The notes beneath the pieces were generated by a model that made no database searches, was not told the DNA's origin, and worked only from the letters and a program-made list of their open reading frames with translations. From CAIJXV01 sp964497135 (lineage in GTDB: Bacteria; Verrucomicrobiota; Kiritimatiellia; CAIKKV01; CAIJXV01), in NCBI GenBank assembly GCA_964497135.1, contig CAZCDO010000226.1:1-5661 (forward strand): DNA of 5,661 nucleotides. Direction: 5' to 3'. The translations under genes were made by a program, and so were the position numbers. Of this stretch, positions 1 through 3,871 are shown piece by piece. Within the stretch, counting starts at the first letter, position 1. Every line of letters starts with the position of its first letter.

Positions 1-975
1 CCGCGCACGGCCACGGCGAGTTTCTCCTCCGAGACGGGCGAGACCCGCGTTTGGTCCGGTTTGGGGCTCTGGGAAAACAGCCAGAACTGGAGTCCTTCCG
101 GCATGGCCGGGCCGTTGGATACGGCGATTCTTCGCTCGGGCACAGCCCTGATGAGCCGCGCGCGCACGGTTGACGCCTTGATTATCAGCAACTCGGCTTC
201 GCTGTTGTTCACCAATTGGACCACGGTTCTGACGGCGAATACGGTCACAGTCAGAAGCGGGGGACGGATTAATTTGCCGGCGGCTTTTGGCAACGCCGGG
301 ATGTCGAATCGGATTTATGTGGTCTGCCAGACGATGACCATCGAGACCAATGGCCAGCTCAATGCGACGGCCAAGGGCTATGCGGGTAGCCCCGGCCGGG
401 GTATAAGGGGTTCAGGTCCTGGCTGGGGCGATTCTTATACGGGGGGCACGGGGGGTGGGGGGTCGCATGGCGGGCAGGGCGGCTACAACTCCGCGATTAT
501 TACCGCTGGGGGTGGTATCTATGGTGACACGAACGCGCCCCTCGCGCCCGGAAGTGGCGGTGGTACGGATTGGGCCACCTTGGGCGGCGCCGGCGGAGGC
601 GCCATCCGGTTGATCGCCCATTCCGCGCTGATCCTAAACGGTTCGATTGTGGCGAACGGACAGGACGCCGGGGGTGGGGCTGGCTCCGGCGGGTCGATAT
701 ATATTACCTGCGGCGCCTTTTCCGGCGGGTCCAACGCCGTGCTGTCCGCACGGGGGGGGAACTCAGGCTCGGGGGGTGGCGATGCCGGTGGCGGTGGCGG
801 ACGGATTGTGGTGCATTATGGCGGCGGGAAGCTGGGCGGGTTTGAGCTCTATCCGGAGGATTACTTTGGGGGCGCGTCGGTGACGAACGGTACCGGTTTC
901 GCCACCAATAGTCTGCCGGGAACGATCAAATGGTTCACGGCGCCGTCCAAGGGAACGATCTTGTCCGTTTGGTGA
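1..975 (+). CDS. Glycine-rich, probably extracellular repeat protein, 3' end only (5' end outside the window)
   Basis: The reading frame is open from base 1 to a TGA at 973-975, giving 324 residues without the N-terminus. The TTG at 61 is in frame but nothing marks it as a start, so I read this as the end of a longer gene. The visible part begins with an aromatic/Gly motif (VWSG, residues 17-20, then NWSPSG, 29-34, and LDTA), the style of the opening of beta-strand repeats in autotransporter-like or PEP-CTERM-type surface proteins. Residues about 125-275 are extremely Gly-rich and alternate with short hydrophobic strands (AIRLIA, SIYIT, RIVVHY), as in a parallel beta structure. No anchor, sorting signal or C-terminal beta-barrel is seen; it ends abruptly in ILSVW. 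The repeat cluster starts 7 bases after the stop, so truncation is possible. A G8 tract at 752-759 lies inside the frame. Function is unknown; the surface role is inferred from composition. Confidence 0.7.
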   Translation, partial: PRTATASFSSETGETRVWSGLGLWENSQNWSPSGMAGPLDTAILRSGTALMSRARTVDALIISNSASLLFTNWTTVLTANTVTVRSGGRINLPAAFGNAGMSNRIYVVCQTMTIETNGQLNATAKGYAGSPGRGIRGSGPGWGDSYTGGTGGGGSHGGQGGYNSAIITAGGGIYGDTNAPLAPGSGGGTDWATLGGAGGGAIRLIAHSALILNGSIVANGQDAGGGAGSGGSIYITCGAFSGGSNAVLSARGGNSGSGGGDAGGGGGRIVVHYGGGKLGGFELYPEDYFGGASVTNGTGFATNSLPGTIKWFTAPSKGTILSVW

Positions 976-982
976 AAAGGTG

Positions 983-996
983 GGAGGCGCGCCTCC
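983..996. repeat. 14-bp perfect palindrome just after the surface-protein gene
   Basis: GGAGGCG followed directly by its reverse complement CGCCTCC, beginning 7 bases after the stop codon at 973-975. On the plus strand GGTG (980-983) stands one base before the shorter arm GAGGCG, the same spacing as in the REP-like units further on. A terminator role for the upstream gene is possible, but no T-run follows. Confidence 0.6.
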
Positions 997-1029
997 GCCA
1001 TTGGCCGGCAGGATTGCCCACGGTCCTTT

Positions 1030-1052
1030 GGAGTGCGGCAGTTCACTGCCGC
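1030..1052 (+). repeat. REP-like unit with GGAG tetranucleotide and 8-bp arms
   Basis: GGAG at 1030-1033, one spacer base, then GCGGCAGT (1035-1042), TC, and ACTGCCGC (1045-1052). The arms are perfectly complementary. The inner CAGTTCACTG resembles CAGTGCACTG at 1246-1255, so this may be one copy of a local family. The GGAG plus one base plus hairpin layout is that of REP elements. Confidence 0.6.
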
Positions 1053-1056
1053 TTTG

Positions 1057-1076
1057 GGGCGAGGTCCCTCTCGCCC
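1057..1076. repeat. Hairpin with GTCCCT loop
   Basis: Arms GGGCGAG (1057-1063) and CTCGCCC (1070-1076) enclose GTCCCT. The shared core AGGTCCCTCT is present in reverse complement in the next hairpin (1090-1113), while the outer stem bases differ but still pair. No tetranucleotide at the usual spacing is evident on either side. Confidence 0.6.
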
Positions 1077-1089
1077 GTGTGGGGGAACA

Positions 1090-1118
1090 GCGCCGCAGAG
1101 GGACCTGCGGCGCCACCG
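1090..1118 (-). repeat. Hairpin with AGGGAC loop, inverted relative to 1057-1076
   Basis: Arms GCGCCGCAG (1090-1098) and CTGCGGCGC (1105-1113), nine perfect pairs, enclose AGGGAC, the exact reverse complement of the loop at 1064-1069. On the minus strand GGTG (positions 1117 to 1114) directly abuts the full 9-bp arm, or is one base away if the outermost pair is not counted. In a transcript spanning both, the two six-base loops could pair with each other. Confidence 0.6.
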
Positions 1119-1135
1119 GGGAATGATTTTCGATC

Positions 1136-1160
1136 ATAACAGGCTGGAAGCCTATGCTAC
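1136..1160 (-). repeat. REP-like unit A: GTAG plus hairpin with TCC loop
   Basis: Read on the minus strand from 1160: GTAG, one base (C), then arm ATAGGCT, loop TCC, arm AGCCTGT. All seven positions pair if one T-G wobble is allowed; on the plus strand the same position would be a C-A mismatch, so the minus strand looks like the structured one. It faces unit B, whose GTAG begins 9 bases away. Its plus-strand core is repeated in unit C (18 identical bases, 1138-1155 and 1204-1221). Confidence 0.7.
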
Positions 1161-1169
1161 GGAGCGAAA

Positions 1170-1194
1170 GTAGCGCAAGCTTCCAGCTTGCTTC
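1170..1194 (+). repeat. REP-like unit B: GTAG plus hairpin with TCC loop, head-to-head with unit A
   Basis: GTAG at 1170-1173, one base (C), then arm GCAAGCT (1175-1181), TCC, arm AGCTTGC (1185-1191): seven Watson-Crick pairs. Compared with unit A, three pairs have changed on both sides: A-T to G-C (outermost), T-G to C-G (second), G-C to A-T (fourth), while the inner GCTTCCAGC is the same. Units A and B in opposite orientation form a BIME-like pair. Confidence 0.7.
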
Positions 1195-1203
1195 CCGAAT
1201 AAC

Positions 1204-1221
1204 AACAGGCTGGAAGCCTAT
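1204..1221 (-). repeat. REP-like unit C: second copy of the unit A hairpin, without GTAG
   Basis: An 18-base sequence identical to 1138-1155, with the AGGCT / GGA / AGCCT hairpin at 1207-1219. On the minus strand the position of GTAG is occupied by GTGG (1226 to 1223), so this copy may be degenerate or cut short. The start-to-start distance from unit A is 66 bases. Confidence 0.65.
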
Positions 1222-1240
1222 TCCACTGCAGAATCCTCGG

Positions 1241-1289
1241 CGCGGCAGTGCACTGGCGCCTTGCTTGAGGCGCCGTTTACTGCGCCGCG
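1241..1289. repeat. Nested hairpin of about 49 bases
   Basis: Inner arms GGCGCCT (1255-1261) and AGGCGCC (1268-1274) enclose TGCTTG. Outer bases CGCGGC-AGT (1241-1249) pair with ACT (1279-1281) and GCCGCG (1284-1289), leaving a GC bulge. The left flank carries CAGTGCACTG, shared in form with the unit at 1030-1052. It looks like a composite of two elements; no tetranucleotide stands out. Confidence 0.5.
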
Positions 1290-1297
1290 AGGGCAAG

Positions 1298-1320
1298 GCG
1301 GGACAGAAGTCCCGCAATCC
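1298..1320 (-). repeat. REP-like hairpin downstream of the photolyase gene
   Basis: Arms GCGGGAC (1298-1304) and GTCCCGC (1309-1315) with loop AGAA. On the minus strand GGAT (1320 to 1317) precedes the arm by one base, a near match to the GGAG type. It lies 18 bases past the photolyase stop, so it could help end or protect that transcript, but the following minus-strand bases (CTTGCCCT) have no T-run, so it is not a standard intrinsic terminator. Confidence 0.55.
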
Positions 1321-1332
1321 AAATTCGGGCCG

Positions 1333-2703
1333 TTATCTTTCCCGTACTTGCCGAATATAGGCTGACACGTTGAACTTGGACTTGCAGCCGTTATAATTCA
1401 TGTAACGAATCTTGCCGAAGATGGGACGCTCACCCCAGGCCCGGTCGTGGACTCCGCCGATCGACCAGGCGGCCCCGGCGTACCCGTTCGGATCGCGGCC
1501 ATCGAGCTCGTAACGATCGTTCAGCTCGATCACCGTCTTCAGCGCCACAGCGGGGGATGGGGTCCATTCCAAAATCTTTTTGGCCCAATACATGCGCAGG
1601 TAACTGTGCATCTTGCCGCGCCGCATCATCTCCTGCTGGGCCGCGTTCCAGAGATCGTCGTGGGTGTCGGCGGTTTCGAGTTGTTCGCGAGAATAGAGGA
1701 TGGGTCGCACATCGGCAGCATGGGCGGACAGGGTTCGCTGGGCCCAATCCGGGAAGCCCTGGACGGAATCATAGTGGGGGTTATAAAGGCAGAAGTTATC
1801 CGCGAGTTCACGGCGGATCACCAATTCCTCCAGAAAGGCGTCACGAGCGGCCGATGGGGCCTCGGCTTGACTCACTTCCCAGGCCACCCGCTGGGCGGAG
1901 ATTTGGCCAAAGTGAAGATAGGGCGACAGGTTGGATAGCCCGTCGAGGGTTGGATTGCGGCTGGCTTCGGGATAACCTGCCAACCGCTGGGCCATAAACT
2001 GACGGAGGATTCGAAGCCCGGCCGAGGATCCGGGTGTGAGCCAGGATGTTTCGCCGACCGACCGGTCCACCCGCAACTTTTTCAGGATTTCATCCGCCTT
2101 CATTTCGGGGGTGTCGGGGGTCCAGGCATGAGGATGACGCCGGAGGGCCGGGATCGGGGCGAGAAAATCCGGCAATAATTTATGGAGTTTCGGGCGGAGG
2201 GTGTAGGCCCCGAATTCCGGCTTGGGCGAAACATGACGTGCGGGGACGATGTTGTGTGCATCCACCTCAATGACCGGTAGGGACAGGCCTGTGGCCACAG
2301 CGGTCTGCCAGCGGGTTTTAATGTGGAGCGGATCGAAATCGGTCACCACCAATCCGGCCTTAATGCGTCGGGCGAGTGCAGGCACTGCGCTACCGGGGTC
2401 TCCGTGCAAGAGAACAAAGCCAATGGATAGCTTCCGCAGGGACTGTGCGGTCTCCTCGAGTCCGCGCAACATAAACGCATAGGAGCGCAGGGGAGCCCCC
2501 AGAAATTCCGGCGCCAGACAGAAGACGGTCAGGAGAGGCGCTCCGCGGAGGAGGGCTTCCTGCTGGGCATGGAGGAGCGCCCAGTTATCCGCCACCCGTT
2601 GATCCCGGCTCATCCAATAGAGAACGGGGCCCAGGGTTCGGGCTGGATGGGGATTCAAGGGATACAGGCGCTCGGTTCGGATGGAGGGGGTGGGGCTGGG
2701 CAT
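1333..2703 (-). CDS. phr: Class II CPD photolyase (deoxyribodipyrimidine photo-lyase)
   Basis: A cytoplasmic flavoenzyme of 456 residues that uses blue/near-UV light and reduced FAD to split cyclobutane pyrimidine dimers in DNA. Class II signatures are clear along the full length: VLYWMSRDQR (27-36) opening the N-terminal alpha/beta domain, LSPYLHFGQIS (259-269), THDDLWNA (347-354), KMHSYLRMYWAKKILEW (364-380), NDRYELDGRDPNGYAG (395-410), then WSIGGVHDRAW. By my recalled alignment to the Methanosarcina mazei enzyme (constant offset of 8), the Trp electron chain is W352, W373, W380, the flavin-N5 Asn is N395, and the substrate-clamp Trp is W413. The second clamp Trp (M. mazei W305) is Arg297 here, as I recall for plant-type class II enzymes. 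Length is normal and nothing is broken. The ATG follows the upstream gene's stop by 4 bases with no good ribosome site, suggesting translational coupling. An antenna pigment cannot be read from the sequence. Confidence 0.96.
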   Translation of the reverse strand: MPSPTPSIRTERLYPLNPHPARTLGPVLYWMSRDQRVADNWALLHAQQEALLRGAPLLTVFCLAPEFLGAPLRSYAFMLRGLEETAQSLRKLSIGFVLLHGDPGSAVPALARRIKAGLVVTDFDPLHIKTRWQTAVATGLSLPVIEVDAHNIVPARHVSPKPEFGAYTLRPKLHKLLPDFLAPIPALRRHPHAWTPDTPEMKADEILKKLRVDRSVGETSWLTPGSSAGLRILRQFMAQRLAGYPEASRNPTLDGLSNLSPYLHFGQISAQRVAWEVSQAEAPSAARDAFLEELVIRRELADNFCLYNPHYDSVQGFPDWAQRTLSAHAADVRPILYSREQLETADTHDDLWNAAQQEMMRRGKMHSYLRMYWAKKILEWTPSPAVALKTVIELNDRYELDGRDPNGYAGAAWSIGGVHDRAWGERPIFGKIRYMNYNGCKSKFNVSAYIRQVRER

Positions 2704-2707
2704 AGGA

Positions 2708-3655
2708 TCAGGCGTGGTTGCGGAGTTTAAGTTCCATCGGATGGGGGTTCAGGTAATATTGGTCTTTGAGATACGTGATGTCATGTTTCATCACGTAATG
2801 CCGCAAAAGGGTCACGGGGACAATGAGCGGGATCAGTTCCTGGTGGTAGGCGCCGATAACTTCAGCCAACTCTTTGCGATCCGCTTCATCCGCGACTTTC
2901 CGCAGATATCCGGCCATGTGCTGGAGGACGTTGGTGTGTTTGCGGACGGTGGCCAGGGTCTTCAGGGCCCGCATCAGTTGGGCCTCGTATTGCGGGATGA
3001 AAGCGGCCACCTCCCGGGCATTCAATCCCGCCAGTTCATGCCCCATTTCCCGCATCAAGGCCTCGTGATGGGACTGGATCAGCAGTTTGTTGGTCGCGTG
3101 AAAGGTCATCAAGGTGCCGAGGGTCGGTCGGGCCCGAACGGCCTGGCGAAAGCGCCAGAGGGTGAATACCCGCTCGATGAAGTTTTCGCGCAAGTCGGGA
3201 TCATTCAGCCGTCCTTCGTCCTCGCAGGGCAGGTTGGGGAAATGAGCGAGGAAGGCCTTGGCGAAAAGTCCGGGCGATTTGCCGGAAAAACCGTCCTTGC
3301 CGTCATACACCTTGACCCGCTCCATTCCACTGCTGGGGGAGCGGGACTTAAAGATGAATCCGTATAAATCGTCCGCCTCCAGTTCCACGACCCGCCGGGC
3401 GGCCCAGGTTTGCAGGCGGTCCGTAAGGTCGATGCCGGTGCGGGTTGTCATGAGCCGGGGTTGGTCGGGGTCGCCGACCAACCGCATGGACTCGCGGGGA
3501 ACGCCCAGTCCACACTCCACCTCGGGACAGACCCCGACATATTCGAAATAACGGCCCAGGGTGTCGGTGATGAAGGGATCGTGTTTGTGCTGTCCGTCAT
3601 AACGGACCGGTTCACCCAAGAGGCACTTGCTGACTCCGATGCGAATCTTGTCCAT
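2708..3655 (-). CDS. DUF523-DUF1722 fusion protein (TudS-like domain plus YbgA-like domain)
   Basis: This 315-residue protein joins an N-terminal DUF523 domain (about 4-150) to a C-terminal DUF1722 domain (about 175-312). DUF523 signatures are SKCLLGEPVRYDG (9-21), CPEVECGLGVPRESMRL (43-59) and KSRSPSSGMERVKVY (103-117); DUF1722 shows KHTNVLQHMAGY (239-250) and PLIVPVTLLRHYV (276-288). DUF523 includes TudS, a [4Fe-4S] thiouracil desulfidase whose cluster sits on three cysteines. Here C11 and C43 are kept, but the usual Cys of SPSCG is Ser109, and an extra Cys48 lies in CPEVEC, so the third ligand may have moved. The ATG is well supported by AGGAGG five bases upstream. The photolyase follows after 4 bases, echoing E. 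coli ybgA-phr. The substrate is not known; desulfidase activity is inferred from family, not shown. Confidence 0.92.
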   Translation of the reverse strand: MDKIRIGVSKCLLGEPVRYDGQHKHDPFITDTLGRYFEYVGVCPEVECGLGVPRESMRLVGDPDQPRLMTTRTGIDLTDRLQTWAARRVVELEADDLYGFIFKSRSPSSGMERVKVYDGKDGFSGKSPGLFAKAFLAHFPNLPCEDEGRLNDPDLRENFIERVFTLWRFRQAVRARPTLGTLMTFHATNKLLIQSHHEALMREMGHELAGLNAREVAAFIPQYEAQLMRALKTLATVRKHTNVLQHMAGYLRKVADEADRKELAEVIGAYHQELIPLIVPVTLLRHYVMKHDITYLKDQYYLNPHPMELKLRNHA

Positions 3656-3660
3656 GGTTT

Positions 3661-3666
3661 CCTCCT
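3661..3666 (-). promoter_or_regulatory. Strong ribosome binding site of the DUF523-DUF1722 gene
   Basis: AGGAGG on the minus strand, five bases before the ATG at 3655-3653. It fixes the start of the first gene in the operon. The photolyase has no comparable site, so its translation probably relies on ribosomes arriving from this gene. Confidence 0.85.
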
Positions 3667-3726
3667 GAGTGATCCGTGAGGCTAAGAAACTGCGACAGCG
3701 ACATCAGGGGTTGAAGTTCCTTGACC

Positions 3727-3742
3727 CTGTAAAACATTACAA
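3727..3742. promoter_or_regulatory. Candidate operator: LexA-like dyad
   Basis: CTGT, eight AT-rich bases, then ACAA: one base from the CTGT-N8-ACAG form of the E. coli-type LexA box. The inner part is a perfect dyad TGTAA-N4-TTACA (3728-3741). It sits about 70 bases upstream of the minus-strand operon start, before a DNA-repair gene, which suits damage- or light-responsive control. The LexA motif differs between phyla and the host is unidentified, so another regulator could own this dyad. Confidence 0.35.
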
Positions 3743-3862
3743 CAAGGGGGGGGATCATGGCGAGTGTCGTTCGTGTTAAATTTTCGGGACAACCTCAAAT
3801 AACTATGTCAGAGTTAATTCCGGGCAGGGATTCTGTTCGGCGAAAGGTTGTTCGAAAACACC

Positions 3863-3867
3863 AGGAG
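3863..3867 (+). promoter_or_regulatory. Ribosome binding site deciding the radical SAM start
   Basis: AGGAG, four bases before ATG 3872-3874. It favours this ATG over an in-frame TTG at 3848, which would add eight residues and has no purine-rich site in front at a good distance. The in-frame stop upstream is TAA at 3815-3817. Confidence 0.7.
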
Positions 3868-3871
3868 TGCG

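Larger units (their letters stand above)
976..1332. repeat. Intergenic cluster of small palindromic repeats (REP/BIME-like)
   Basis: This 357-base stretch between two convergent genes holds no credible gene. It contains at least nine short inverted repeats nearly end to end, listed separately. They fall into families by their inner sequence: a GCTGGAAGC/GCTTCCAGC core (three copies, both orientations), an AGGGAC/GTCCCT loop (two copies, opposite orientations), a CAGT-GC/TC-ACTG core (two copies), and single units. Several have a tetranucleotide one base outside one arm (GTAG, GGAG, GGTG or GGAT). A GTAG/GGAG tetranucleotide beside a hairpin is the known layout of REP elements recognised by RAYT transposase-like proteins. 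No RAYT gene is in the window, so that link is inferred. Any reading frame across this region is an artefact of the repeats. Confidence 0.8.
3656..3871. other. Divergent intergenic region between the photolyase operon and the radical SAM gene
   Basis: This 216-base region must hold start signals for both directions. It is AT-richer than its surroundings around 3721-3745 and 3771-3820. It carries the dyad at 3727-3742 and a run of eight G at 3746-3753. TTGACC at 3721-3726 looks like a -35 box, but no convincing -10 lies 16-18 bases on. On the minus strand TTGTTG or TTGTAA near 3740 lacks a good -10 partner. I therefore do not assign promoters. An ATG at 3757 opens a short frame that runs into the radical SAM gene out of frame and is not convincing. 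Confidence 0.6.

Noticed and set aside
1138..1221. Two 18-base direct repeats as a possible CRISPR
   Set aside because: Only two copies, shorter than usual repeats, and the sequence between them contains an inverted copy of the same core; this is a hairpin repeat family.
763..1317. Minus-strand open frame of 184 codons across the repeat cluster
   Set aside because: Its product carries repeated IGFQPV segments that are simply translated hairpin repeats, and it overlaps the Gly-rich gene on the opposite strand; no family resemblance and no ribosome site noticed.
2681..3367. Plus-strand open frame of 228 codons
   Set aside because: It lies fully antisense to the well-supported photolyase start and DUF523-DUF1722 gene, and its length is explained by the high G+C content and codon bias of those genes.
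3721..3750. Sigma-70 promoter with TTGACC as -35 box
   Set aside because: At 16-18 bases downstream the sequence is G-rich, with nothing like TATAAT; the resemblance of the -35 alone is not enough.
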